Positions 18,317 through 27,552 of a stretch of DNA of 34,486 nucleotides are shown in pieces. The stretch comes from an uncultured Ruminococcus sp. (GTDB lineage Bacteria; Bacillota; Clostridia; Oscillospirales; Ruminococcaceae). The stretch lies in assembly GCA_947178195.1 (NCBI GenBank), contig CAMWXM010000003.1:1-34486 (forward strand), read 5' to 3'. The position numbers and the translations under genes are program-made. Numbering within the stretch: the stretch's first letter is position 1; each line of letters starts with the position of its first letter. The notes under the pieces were generated by a model. It did no database searches. It saw nothing but the letters and a program-made list of their open reading frames with translations, and had not been told where the DNA came from.

Positions 18317-18385
18317 TTGATAAATAAGGGGAAAAAATGGTATAATAAATAGGAAGCGTCTGTGGACTGCTACAGACGCTCCCTA
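18317..18385 (+). other. sigma-A-like promoter directly followed by a hairpin
   Basis: TTGATA (18317-18322), 18-nt spacer, TATAAT (18341-18346), then TAGGAAGCGTCTGT...ACAGACGCTCCCTA (18350-18385). Confidence 0.5.
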
Positions 18386-18414
18386 TTGTAAAGAATGATA
18401 AAGACTTAATACGT

Positions 18415-18831
18415 TCAATCAGCTTTTAAGACTCTGGGACTTTTATCTTTGTTCAGGCGTTTTCTGAGAAAAAAACAAAGCAGATACGCAGGAATGCAGA
18501 TAAGAAACCAAAGAGCCGTAAAGGGAAGGCAGACCTGTCCCAGCAGATTTAAAGGGACTGCCGAATAATCCCATACATTCCAATGCAGTATTATATTTAC
18601 GATGACCCCTACGGTAAATTCAAAGGAAGTTATAATCACCGAACCCAACAGGCATTTTGCCCATAGCGGCGTATTTATAAGACCTGAATTTAACCGGTAA
18701 AGTACAGAAAAAATTATTCCCCCGGTAACAGCCATTGTCCAGTGGGTAAAGCCTCTGAAAGCTATCTCTACCAGGCTGTAGATCAGAGCACCAGTCAAAA
18801 ATATTGTTATCGGTTTTCCGATACGATTCAT
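18415..18831 (-). CDS. small membrane protein, putative ABC-transporter type IV/CmpB-like family
   Basis: Hydrophobic ~139 aa with E-x-x-FRGFTHWTMAVTGGIIF motif. Confidence 0.6.
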   Translation of the reverse strand: MNRIGKPITIFLTGALIYSLVEIAFRGFTHWTMAVTGGIIFSVLYRLNSGLINTPLWAKCLLGSVIITSFEFTVGVIVNIILHWNVWDYSAVPLNLLGQVCLPFTALWFLICIPAYLLCFFLRKRLNKDKSPRVLKAD

Positions 18832-18961
18832 GATATATCCCCCATTTGTGTTTTCTTTAATTTTATGTAAAATAATGAAAATTATACATATATCTTTATT
18901 GGTTTGAAAAAAATTGATTTGAAAAATATGTCAAATAAGCTTTGACAGAACGGAGTGAAAA

Positions 18962-20437
18962 ATGAGAAAAAACGGTATACTTATGCACATTTCCAGCCTT
19001 CCGTCAGAATACGGTATAGGAAAAATGGGAAGAGCCGCTTATGACTTTGTTGATTTTCTTGCAGCATCGGGAGTTAAATGCTGGCAGATACTGCCGCTGT
19101 CTCCCACAAGCTATGGCGATTCGCCCTATCAGTCTTTTTCCGTATATGCCGGAAATCCGTATTTCGTTGATTTTGATACGTTAAAACGTGAGGGACTTAT
19201 AAAAAAATCTGATTATGAGGATATAAAATGGCAGGATAATTCTCGTAGGGTGAATTACAGTCTTATATATAACGGCTGCTTCAAGGTTTTAAGGCAGGCT
19301 TATAAAACCTATAAACGTGACGTTTCAAAAAGATATAAAGAATTTAAAGTCGAAAATAAACAATGGCTTGACGACTATGCTTTGTTTATGGCTTTGAAAT
19401 TCAAAAACAACGGCAAGGCATGGTATGAATGGGACAAAAAGTTTGCTATGAGAGATAAAAACGCCCTTCTGAAAGCTTCGGAAGAGCTGGAAAAGGATAT
19501 AGAATTTTTTAAATTCATTCAGTATAAATTTTTCAGCCAATGGAAAAATCTGAAAAAATATACTAATGACAAGGGAATTGAAATTATTGGAGATATGCCT
19601 ATTTATGTTTCCTATGACAGCGTTGAGGCGTGGGCATACCCTGAGCTTTTCTGCTTTGACAAGGATAAAAAGCCCAAAGACGTTGCCGGATGTCCGCCTG
19701 ACGATTTTTCGAAAACCGGTCAGTTGTGGGGGAATCCGCTTTACGACTGGGAATACCACAAAGAAACCAACTATAAATGGTGGGTACAGCGGCTTAAATT
19801 TTCCTCTGAAATTTATGATATTGTAAGAATAGACCATTTCCGTGGCTTTGAAAGCTATTATACTATCCCATATGGTAACAAAACTGCTGAAAAAGGCGAA
19901 TGGAGAAAGGGTCCTGGAGCGGCTCTGTTTAAGGAAGCTGAAAGAAAATTGGGTAAGCTTAACATTATTGCCGAGGATCTGGGATTTATAACCTCTGATG
20001 TACGTGAAATGCTGGCGGCTGTGGGGTATCCGGGTATGAAGGTCACTCAGTTTGCTTTCGGCGAGGGCGGAAAAAACGAGCACCTGCCCCATAATTATGA
20101 CAATTCAAACTGTGTGGCATATACGGGAACTCATGATAATGAAACATTAAAGGGCTGGGTGGCATCTCAGTCATCCGAAACTCTTAAATTCTGCATGGCA
20201 TACCTTAATGTAAGCAAGAAAAAGGATATTCCTAAGGGAATTATAAGGGAAACTTGGGGAAGTGTTGCGCAGATCGCAGTAGCACAGATGCAGGATTTCC
20301 TTAATTCTGATGCAACGGCAAGAATGAATATCCCTTCAACTCTGGGCACTAACTGGCAGTTCAGAACCAAATCCGATGACTTTACGGAAAAACTTTCAAA
20401 ACGCATTCTTAAAATCAATAAAATGTATAATAGATAA
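18962..20437 (+). CDS. malQ: 4-alpha-glucanotransferase
   Basis: GILMHISSLPSEYGIG, YGDSPYQSFSVYAGNPYF, RIDHFRGFESYYTIP, AEDLGFIT, YTGTHDNETLKGW. Confidence 0.97.
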   Translation: MRKNGILMHISSLPSEYGIGKMGRAAYDFVDFLAASGVKCWQILPLSPTSYGDSPYQSFSVYAGNPYFVDFDTLKREGLIKKSDYEDIKWQDNSRRVNYSLIYNGCFKVLRQAYKTYKRDVSKRYKEFKVENKQWLDDYALFMALKFKNNGKAWYEWDKKFAMRDKNALLKASEELEKDIEFFKFIQYKFFSQWKNLKKYTNDKGIEIIGDMPIYVSYDSVEAWAYPELFCFDKDKKPKDVAGCPPDDFSKTGQLWGNPLYDWEYHKETNYKWWVQRLKFSSEIYDIVRIDHFRGFESYYTIPYGNKTAEKGEWRKGPGAALFKEAERKLGKLNIIAEDLGFITSDVREMLAAVGYPGMKVTQFAFGEGGKNEHLPHNYDNSNCVAYTGTHDNETLKGWVASQSSETLKFCMAYLNVSKKKDIPKGIIRETWGSVAQIAVAQMQDFLNSDATARMNIPSTLGTNWQFRTKSDDFTEKLSKRILKINKMYNR

Positions 20438-20451
20438 AAAGGAGAATTGAT

Positions 20452-22788
20452 ATGGAAAATTATAAGGAAAATCTCAGGGCAGCTTTGAAGGGCTGCAATA
20501 CTCCTCAGGAGATTCATACGGCTGTGGGAAACGCTGTTATGAAGTATGCCGCTGAAAACTGGAGCAAGTCAAAAAATGCCCACAAAAACAGCAGACGTGC
20601 ATGCTATTTTTCAATGGAATTTTTAGTGGGCAGAGCGGTTTATAATAATTTATTATGCCTGGGCATTTACGATGAGACTGAAAAGGTCTTAAACGAAATG
20701 GGTAAAAGTCTTTCTGAGCTTGAGGAAATCGAGGACGCTGCTCTCGGCAACGGCGGTCTTGGAAGGCTTGCAGCTTGTTTCCTTGACAGTGCGGCTTCCC
20801 TCGATCTTCCGCTGGACGGCTATGGCATAAGATATAAATATGGTCTTTTCAAGCAGGGGATCGAAAACGGCTTTCAGACGGAAGCTGCTGACGACTGGAC
20901 AAAATTCGGCGATCCATGGTCAGTAAGAGTTGACAGCGAGGCTGTTGAGGTAAAATATAACGGTCAGACGGTAAAAGCCGTGCCTTATGATATGCCCATA
21001 TTCGGCTGTAAAACCAATCATGTCAGCACTCTCAGACTCTGGCAGGCTGAAGCAGTAAATGAATTTAATTTTGACCTTTTCAATCAGCAGAAGTATATGG
21101 AGGCAGCGGCAGAAAAAATTTATGCCGAGGATATATCCAAGGTTTTATATCCTAACGATGACGGAAGAGAAGGTAAAAAGCTCCGTTTAAAGCAGCAGTA
21201 TTTCTTCTGCAGCGCATCGCTTCAGGATATTATAAAAAAACATATAGACCGGTTTGGCGGAGTAGAAAATATTTCCGACAGCATTACTATCCAGTTAAAC
21301 GATACTCATCCGGTAATCTCGATACCTGAATTTATTAGACTTATGCGTCTTAACGGAGTAAGCTTTGATAAGGCATTTGCCCTTGCAAAAAAAGTATTCA
21401 ATTACACAAACCATACTGTAATGCCGGAAGCACTGGAAAAATGGGATTGCTCTCTTGTGGAAGAGCTTCTGCCTGAAATTTATACTATTATTTTGCAGAT
21501 AAACGAACAGCTTATTGCTGAAATGTATTCCAAGGGTAAAAAATCTGAGGAAATCGAAAAAATCAAAATTGTCAGAAACGGTCTTGTAAATATGGCTGAT
21601 ATGGCTGTTTACTGCTCTTCATATGTAAACGGCGTTGCTGAAATTCATACGGAGATATTAAAGGATACTGTTCTTGCGGATTGGTATAAGCTGTATCCTG
21701 AAAGATTCCAGAATAAAACAAATGGTATTACTCAAAGACGCTGGCTTGCCCTTTGTAATCCTGAGCTTTCTGCTCTTATTACCGAATTGCTGGGCAATGA
21801 AAAGTGGATGACAAATTTAGATGAGCTGAAGAAAATTTCCGGCTATTCCGAAGACGAGGAAATGGTGAAAAAATTCCTTGATATTAAAAAAGCAAATAAG
21901 AAAAAGCTTGCGGACTATATCTGTAAAGCCGAGGGTATTACTATCGACCCTAATTCGATTTTCGATATTCAGATAAAGAGACTGCACGAATATAAGCGCC
22001 AGCTTCTTAATGCTTTTTCGATACTTTATATTTATTTCGGCATCAAATCCGGCGAAATTATAAATTTAAACCCTGTTACTTTTATTTTTGGCGCAAAGTC
22101 TGCCCCTGGTTATCGCAGAGCAAAAGCAATCATTAAATTTATAAACGAGATTGCAAAGCTTGTTGAAAACGATGAAGAGGTTAGCAGATACGTAAAAGTA
22201 GTGTTTGTTTCAAATTATAACGTTTCCTATGCAGAAAAGCTTATTCCGGCTGCTGATGTTTCTGAGCAGATCTCAACCGCCGGAACAGAAGCTTCAGGAA
22301 CAGGCAATATGAAGCTTATGTTAAACGGTGCGGTAACTCTTGGAACATACGACGGAGCAAATATCGAAATAGTTCAGGAAGCAGGTGAGGAAAATAATTA
22401 TATTTTCGGCGCAAGAGTTGAAGAGCTTAAAGAAATTATGCCTGAATATAACAGCCGTAAAATTCTTTCTGAAAATCCTAAAATAAGACAGGTGGTTCAG
22501 ACACTTATTGATGGTACTGTTTCCGATGGCGGCTCTGGAGATTTCAGAGAGCTTTATTATTCACTGACAGACGGAGCTTCATGGCATTCACCGGATAATT
22601 ATTACTTATTGGGCGATTTGGAAAGCTATATTGACGTAAAGCTTAAATGTATAGGAGATTTCGGCAATAACAAGCTTATAGGAAAGAAAATGTGGCTTAA
22701 TATGTGCAATGCGGGTAAATTCAGCTCCGATAGAACTATCAGGGATTATGCTGAAAATATCTGGCATATCGGTAAGGCGGAGATTTAA
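20452..22788 (+). CDS. glgP: glycogen/maltodextrin phosphorylase
   Basis: CYFSMEFLVGR, LGNGGLGRLAACFLDS, QLNDTHPVISIPE, KNGITQRRWL-like TNGITQRRWL, QIKRLHEYKRQLLN, EQISTAGTEASGTGNMK. Confidence 0.97.
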   Translation: MENYKENLRAALKGCNTPQEIHTAVGNAVMKYAAENWSKSKNAHKNSRRACYFSMEFLVGRAVYNNLLCLGIYDETEKVLNEMGKSLSELEEIEDAALGNGGLGRLAACFLDSAASLDLPLDGYGIRYKYGLFKQGIENGFQTEAADDWTKFGDPWSVRVDSEAVEVKYNGQTVKAVPYDMPIFGCKTNHVSTLRLWQAEAVNEFNFDLFNQQKYMEAAAEKIYAEDISKVLYPNDDGREGKKLRLKQQYFFCSASLQDIIKKHIDRFGGVENISDSITIQLNDTHPVISIPEFIRLMRLNGVSFDKAFALAKKVFNYTNHTVMPEALEKWDCSLVEELLPEIYTIILQINEQLIAEMYSKGKKSEEIEKIKIVRNGLVNMADMAVYCSSYVNGVAEIHTEILKDTVLADWYKLYPERFQNKTNGITQRRWLALCNPELSALITELLGNEKWMTNLDELKKISGYSEDEEMVKKFLDIKKANKKKLADYICKAEGITIDPNSIFDIQIKRLHEYKRQLLNAFSILYIYFGIKSGEIINLNPVTFIFGAKSAPGYRRAKAIIKFINEIAKLVENDEEVSRYVKVVFVSNYNVSYAEKLIPAADVSEQISTAGTEASGTGNMKLMLNGAVTLGTYDGANIEIVQEAGEENNYIFGARVEELKEIMPEYNSRKILSENPKIRQVVQTLIDGTVSDGGSGDFRELYYSLTDGASWHSPDNYYLLGDLESYIDVKLKCIGDFGNNKLIGKKMWLNMCNAGKFSSDRTIRDYAENIWHIGKAEI

Positions 22789-22801
22789 TACCGTATAAAA
22801 T

Positions 22802-22841
22802 AAAAGACTCTATACCCGATTTTTCGGATATAGAGTCTTTT
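22802..22841. terminator. shared bidirectional terminator between glgP and spoVAC
   Basis: AAAAGACTCTATA...TATAGAGTCTTTT, 13-bp perfect outer stem with nested CCGA/TCGG. Confidence 0.85.
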
Positions 22842-23276
22842 TTATTTTGTGAAATAATATATCAGACCGTATACTACGGCGGCAGCTGAACCGTAAAGAA
22901 TTACCGGTCCTGCGATTGTGAATATTTTTGCGCCAACGCCAAGAATAAATCCTTCTGATTTTGCCTCTAAGGCGGCAGAGGAAATAGAGTTGGCAAATCC
23001 TGTTATCGGAACAAGTGTTCCTGCGCCGGCATGCTTTGCAAGTTTTTCATACAGACCAAGACCGGTCAATAATGCGCTGAGAGTGACAAGAATTATGGAA
23101 GTCCATGCTCCGGCTGTTTCCTTGTCGAAATCGTAATGAAGAAAAATATTCATTATACCTTCTCCCAGCATGCATATAAGTCCGCCGATTATAAAAGCAG
23201 TAGGGACATTTATCCATGACCTTGAGGGCGGAGATGCCTTCTGGCTCATTTCCTTGTATTCCTTTTTTGAAACCAT
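22842..23276 (-). CDS. spoVAC: SpoVAC-like stage V sporulation membrane protein
   Basis: AFIIGGLICMLGEG, LLTGLGLYEKLAKHAGAGTLVPITGFANSISSAALEAKSEGFILGVG. Confidence 0.88.
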   Translation of the reverse strand: MVSKKEYKEMSQKASPPSRSWINVPTAFIIGGLICMLGEGIMNIFLHYDFDKETAGAWTSIILVTLSALLTGLGLYEKLAKHAGAGTLVPITGFANSISSAALEAKSEGFILGVGAKIFTIAGPVILYGSAAAVVYGLIYYFTK

Positions 23277-23367
23277 ATTTTCACTTCCTCTTGAATTTTT
23301 TTGTATGATATAGTATTTGTTTTAATGGTTGTTTTATACAATGGAAAAATTTTTTATAATTTAAAAC

Positions 23368-23401
23368 ACCGCCCAAAGTTTTCAGAAGAACTCTGGGCGG
23401 T
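23368..23401. terminator. terminator-like hairpin downstream of the DUF2752-type gene
   Basis: ACCGCCCAAAG...CTCTGGGCGGT. Confidence 0.65.
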
Positions 23402-23406
23402 ATGAT

Positions 23407-23814
23407 TTAAAGAGGTTTCAAATAATAAAATGCAGGAATATTTCTCAGTATTCCAAAAATGAGTAATATTATAATTAGTATAATTCCTATTACGGTCATA
23501 AATTTTTTATGTCTTAATTTTCCGTATCTTACATTGTCGTAGGATTGCTTTAACATTATTGCCGCTAAAACAGGCAGCAAAACAAACAATAGCGGATTAC
23601 TGCGAAAGGCTTTGTAAAAATCAAGCTTTATAATACTTATGCACATTCGTGTTACGCCACAGCCGGGGCAGTAAAAACCGGTTACATAATGAAAAACACA
23701 TGGGATGATCAAGCCGGTAGTCGTTGTGATAAGATAATAAATAACGCCTGCTGACAAAACGGCAGCAAGCATTATTAATTGCTTTTTTAATCTCTTATGC
23801 ATTTGGCGTAGCAA
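23407..23814 (-). CDS. DUF2752-type membrane protein
   Basis: FYCPGCGVTRMCISIIKLDFYKAFRSNPLLF motif; overlaps the upstream DUF4234-type gene by 20 nt. Confidence 0.85.
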   Translation of the reverse strand: MLRQMHKRLKKQLIMLAAVLSAGVIYYLITTTTGLIIPCVFHYVTGFYCPGCGVTRMCISIIKLDFYKAFRSNPLLFVLLPVLAAIMLKQSYDNVRYGKLRHKKFMTVIGIILIIILLIFGILRNIPAFYYLKPL

Positions 23815-24151
23815 TTTTGTTCAGTTCTGACTGAATCAAAGCCATAGTAACGATACTTAATCCAAATAACGAAAGTATAAGATAAAGAATCGCACTGTTT
23901 GAATCAGATGGCAGACCTCTTTTAGACATAGCAGTCTGTACTTTTCCACCAGCTGTATACGCCCAGTAAATTAAGTAAATACCGCATGTAACAATGCCAA
24001 GTACAACTACCAAAGCTCCGCTTGTATCGTTTGGCGCATCAGCAGCAACGTTTAAGTCGTTTGCTACACAGTACAGCCAGTAATACATATATATTCCGCA
24101 GGTAACAATTGATAAAATTATGCATGTTACAATATTTCTTTCCTGAATCAC
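23795..24151 (-). CDS. DUF4234-type membrane protein
   Basis: IVTCIILSIVTCGIYMYYWLYCVANDLN with repeat VVLGIVTCGIYLIYWAY. Confidence 0.85.
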   Translation of the reverse strand: MIQERNIVTCIILSIVTCGIYMYYWLYCVANDLNVAADAPNDTSGALVVVLGIVTCGIYLIYWAYTAGGKVQTAMSKRGLPSDSNSAILYLILSLFGLSIVTMALIQSELNKIATPNA

Positions 24152-24207
24152 TGCAATAACCTCCTTCTTTTTTAAAAAAATAAAATTGCCTTTACTCAGC
24201 AGTTTAT

Positions 24208-24236
24208 ATTATACTATATTTTCCATGCAGTGTCAA
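24208..24236 (-). promoter_or_regulatory. consensus sigma-A promoter upstream of the DUF4234-DUF2752 pair
   Basis: TTGACA (24231-24236), 17-nt spacer, TATAAT (24208-24213) on minus strand. Confidence 0.85.
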
Positions 24237-24254
24237 TATGTCAATAACAATTAT

Positions 24255-24320
24255 GGCAATACCGCACAAATATTATGCCTGAGATGCGTATTCGCAAGCC
24301 GAAATTTGTGCAGTATTGCC
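24255..24320. repeat. 66-nt inverted repeat with structured loop downstream of ilvE
   Basis: GGCAATACCGCACAAAT (24255-24271) / ATTTGTGCAGTATTGCC (24304-24320), 16/17; no T tract following on either strand. Confidence 0.6.
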
Positions 24321-24354
24321 TTATATTCAGACTGGAGTATGATACACTCCGTTT

Positions 24355-25422
24355 TTATTTGATTTCCCTGATCCAGCCAAATTCATCTGGGATTTTTCCC
24401 CACTGGATACCCGTCATGGTATCATAGAGCATCTGAGAAATGTTTCCGATCTTATTATCGTTTATTTCCATTATCTTATCGCCCCATTTGAGATGACCGA
24501 CAGGAGAAATAACAGCCGCTGTGCCTGTTCCAAAAACTTCATTAAGCTTTCCGGCGTCATAAGCTTCAGCAACCTCATGAATTGTAATTTTTCTCTCGGT
24601 TACCTTATAACCCTTGCTACGGCATAATTCAATAGCGGATTTTCTGGTGATACCCGGCAAAACTGAACCGGTAAGCTCAGGCGTTATTATTTCATTATCG
24701 ATAACGAAGAAGATGTTCATTGAGCCTACTTCTTCTATATACTTTCTTTCAACGCCGTCAAGCCAAAGAACTTGTTCATAGTCCTGTTCATGGGCTTCTT
24801 CCTGACCTGCAAGAGAAATAGCGTAATTGGCAGCTGTTTTTGCAAAGCCTGTGCCGCCTCTTACCGCTCTTACATAATTATTTTCAACATAAATTTTAAC
24901 AGGGTTAAGACCTGTGGAATAATAAGCTCCCGAAGGCGAAAGGATTATCATGAATAAATAGTGGTCAGCAGGACGAACGCCTACATAAGGGTCTGTTGCA
25001 AAAATAAACGGACGAATATAAAGCGCTGTACCGTCGGTATGCGGAACCCAGTCCTTTTCAATTTCGATAAGCTTTTCAAGAGCTTCAAGGCAATCAGTTT
25101 CGTTTATCTGAGGAATAACCATTCTTTTATTTGAAACGTTAAGTCTTTTAAAGTTTTCATCAGGACGGAAAAGTTGGATTTTGCCTTCCGCAGTACGATA
25201 AGCCTTAAGACCTTCAAAGACCTCCTGTCCGTAATGCAGACACATTGAAGCCGGCGACAGCGAAATATTCTGATAAGGAATTATCCTTGCGTCATGCCAG
25301 CCCTCACCTGTGTCATAATTCATAACAAACATATGGTCTGTAAAAATATGACCAAAACCAAGCTTGCTTTCATCAGCAGGCTTGTCCTTTAATTTTTCTG
25401 CCAATTCAATTTTGATGTTCAT
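24355..25422 (-). CDS. ilvE: branched-chain amino acid aminotransferase
   Basis: LHYGQEVFEGLKAYRT, RPFIFATDPYVGVRPA, GGTGFAKTAANYA, EEVGSMNIFFV, LPGITRKSAIEL, EVFGTGTAAVISPVG. Confidence 0.97.
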   Translation of the reverse strand: MNIKIELAEKLKDKPADESKLGFGHIFTDHMFVMNYDTGEGWHDARIIPYQNISLSPASMCLHYGQEVFEGLKAYRTAEGKIQLFRPDENFKRLNVSNKRMVIPQINETDCLEALEKLIEIEKDWVPHTDGTALYIRPFIFATDPYVGVRPADHYLFMIILSPSGAYYSTGLNPVKIYVENNYVRAVRGGTGFAKTAANYAISLAGQEEAHEQDYEQVLWLDGVERKYIEEVGSMNIFFVIDNEIITPELTGSVLPGITRKSAIELCRSKGYKVTERKITIHEVAEAYDAGKLNEVFGTGTAAVISPVGHLKWGDKIMEINDNKIGNISQMLYDTMTGIQWGKIPDEFGWIREIK

Positions 25423-25450
25423 TTATAAAGACTCCCTTTTTAAAGTCTGT

Positions 25451-25573
25451 TTATTCACAGACTGTAATATAACTTTTTTTATACTTCTTTTTGTATACGA
25501 GCACTGCAGCCGTTAATGCCGCTGCCGCAGAAAATACGGCAAGAACAGCCAAAATTATTTTTATTGCTTTCAC
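25451..25573 (-). CDS. small ORF (40 aa), single-TM protein or leader peptide, absent from the supplied ORF track
   Basis: GTG start with AGGAG 8 nt upstream; translation (V/M)KAIKIILAVLAVFSAAAALTAAVLVYKKKYKKSYITVCE*; 28 nt before ilvE. Confidence 0.6.
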   Translation of the reverse strand: MKAIKIILAVLAVFSAAAALTAAVLVYKKKYKKSYITVCE

Positions 25574-25756
25574 AACACACGCTCCTTAAGAATAAAATAT
25601 ATTTTTCCGGCTTTCCATATAGCCATATATTATTATACCACATTTTTTTTCTCTTGGCTACAATGCAAAGCCAAAAATATGCACAATTTTTACCGTTGGT
25701 TTTTTGGCATTTTAACAATTTTTTTCTTTTGTTTTAAAAAAAATTCAATTTAACAC

Positions 25757-25785
25757 TTGAAAAATTTTATAAGATGTGTTATAAT
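25757..25785 (+). promoter_or_regulatory. promoter of SRP RNA
   Basis: TTGAAA (25757-25762), 17-nt spacer, TATAAT (25780-25785). Confidence 0.7.
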
Positions 25786-25806
25786 TTTGATGTTGATTAT
25801 TTTTAT

Positions 25807-25939
25807 TCCGAAATATAGGTGTGCGGGCCCTGTGCAACGGAACACCGTGAACCATGTCAGGCGGGGAACCGAGCAGCATTAAGCGGATCGTTTTGTGTGC
25901 CGCAGCCAGCCTGCACACCTATGTTCCGGAATTTTTTTT
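25807..25939 (+). ncRNA. ffs: bacterial small signal recognition particle RNA (4.5S type)
   Basis: Conserved GTGAACCATGTCAGGCGGGGAACCGAGCAGCATTAAGCGG with GGAA tetraloop closed by CGG/CCG; closing stem ATAGGTGTGC/GCACACCTAT; T tract; located before dnaX. Ends approximate. Confidence 0.92.
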
Positions 25940-25964
25940 TCTTATTTGAAGGGAGGAAGCCGCT

Positions 25965-27527
25965 ATGTATACAGCTTTATATCGGAAATGGCGTCCTCTT
26001 TCGTTTGACGACGTTATTTCTCAGCCACATATAACTACAACTCTGAAAAATCAGATAAAAAATAATAAAACGGCTCACGCCTATCTCTTTACCGGTTCGA
26101 GAGGTACGGGTAAAACTACCTGTGCCAGAATTTTTGCTAAGGCGGTGAACTGCCCAGAGGAAAAGGACGGCAATCCCTGTCTTGAATGCGGCGTATGTAG
26201 GGACGCAGATAATTTTGCCCTTTCGGATATTATAGAGATAGACGCCGCTTCAAATAACGGAGTTGACGATATAAGAGACCTGAGAGAAGGCGCAGTCTAT
26301 ACTCCGGAACGCTGCAGATACAAGGTCTATATCATCGATGAGGTGCATATGCTGACTCCCAGTGCCTTTAACGCTCTTCTGAAAATTATGGAAGAACCGC
26401 CGGAATATGTTAAATTTATTCTTGCTACCACAGAGGTTCATAAGGTTCCGGCAACTATCACTTCACGGTGTCAGCGTTTCGATTTCAGAAGAATACTGAC
26501 GGAGGATATCAAACAAAGACTTTTATATATTGCAGAAAAGGAAGGCATAACCCTTGATGAAAATGCCGCTTCCCTTATCGCAAGGCTTTCTGACGGTGGA
26601 ATGAGAGATGCTCTTTCGCTTCTTGACCAGTGTGCGGCTTATTCTGAAAATATAACTCCCGAAACTGTTTCTGCTGCGGCGGGGATTGCGGGAAGAGATG
26701 ATATTTTTGAAATAATAGATGCTGCAGTTTCAAAAGCACCGGCAAAAGCGTTGGCGGCAGCGGACAAGCTTTATTCCCAGTCTAAGGATATGGGCAAGCT
26801 GTGTTCGGAGCTTACAGACCAGTTCAGGAATCTTATGCTTATGAAGGTATGCCCTGAAAAGCCGGAGCTTATTGCATGTATGCCCGAAGAATTTGAAAGG
26901 CTTAAAAATATAGCCGCTAAAACGGAGCTTCAGGACATTCTTTCAAAAATTTCCATATTGCAGGAATGCGGAGAGAGAATGGGAAAGGCGCTAAATAAAC
27001 GTATCGAGCTGGAAATGTGCCTTATAAAGCTTTGTTCCGTACAAAATAAACAGAAACCTATTGACAATAACGAAATTTATGGTAAAATAAATACAGATAG
27101 TTCTTTAAAGCAAACGGTAACAGAAGGTAATTATCACACTGATGAGGCTCAGCCGGATGAAGCAGAGGCTGTAAAGCCGGCTGTAGATATGAAATCGCTG
27201 AAGGCGTCTGACTTTAAACCGCTTATGGAATGGTCGGACATACTGGAGGAGATCACAAGGCTATCGCCGTCTGTATCGGGAACGCTGTCGGGCTCAAGAG
27301 CCTTTGCTTATAAAAATATTATGCTGATAGACACTAAAAATCAGTTTTTCTTGAAGCTTTTTAAAGTAAAGGAAAATCTGAAAATACTCAATGACGCAAT
27401 AAAAAACGTTATGGGAAAGGCTTATGTACTGAAAGCAAGGTGTTCAGCTGCCGCTGTAAAGGAACAAAAGGCGGAAGAACTGATTGAAAAAGCTATAAGC
27501 AGCGGAATTGAAACTGCTGTTGAATAA
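25965..27527 (+). CDS. dnaX: DNA polymerase III subunits gamma/tau
   Basis: MYTALYRKWRPLSFDDVISQPHITTTL, GSRGTGKTTCARIFAKAVNC, IIEIDAASNNGVDDIRDLRE, YIIDEVHML. Confidence 0.98.
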   Translation: MYTALYRKWRPLSFDDVISQPHITTTLKNQIKNNKTAHAYLFTGSRGTGKTTCARIFAKAVNCPEEKDGNPCLECGVCRDADNFALSDIIEIDAASNNGVDDIRDLREGAVYTPERCRYKVYIIDEVHMLTPSAFNALLKIMEEPPEYVKFILATTEVHKVPATITSRCQRFDFRRILTEDIKQRLLYIAEKEGITLDENAASLIARLSDGGMRDALSLLDQCAAYSENITPETVSAAAGIAGRDDIFEIIDAAVSKAPAKALAAADKLYSQSKDMGKLCSELTDQFRNLMLMKVCPEKPELIACMPEEFERLKNIAAKTELQDILSKISILQECGERMGKALNKRIELEMCLIKLCSVQNKQKPIDNNEIYGKINTDSSLKQTVTEGNYHTDEAQPDEAEAVKPAVDMKSLKASDFKPLMEWSDILEEITRLSPSVSGTLSGSRAFAYKNIMLIDTKNQFFLKLFKVKENLKILNDAIKNVMGKAYVLKARCSAAAVKEQKAEELIEKAISSGIETAVE

Positions 27528-27552
27528 GGAAAATTAAAGGAGATTTTAAATT

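Noticed and set aside
19325-20092. 255-aa minus-strand ORF inside malQ
   Set aside because: Antisense to a well-conserved malQ; Phe/Lys-rich translation typical of shadow ORFs
25479-25718. 79-aa minus-strand ORF from the supplied track upstream of ilvE
   Set aside because: Composition not protein-like and no SD; the overlapping 40-aa ORF in another frame (25451-25573) is better supported
25516-26034. Plus-strand ORFs across the ilvE-dnaX intergenic region and SRP RNA
   Set aside because: 25819-26034 reads through the SRP RNA; both look like chance ORFs
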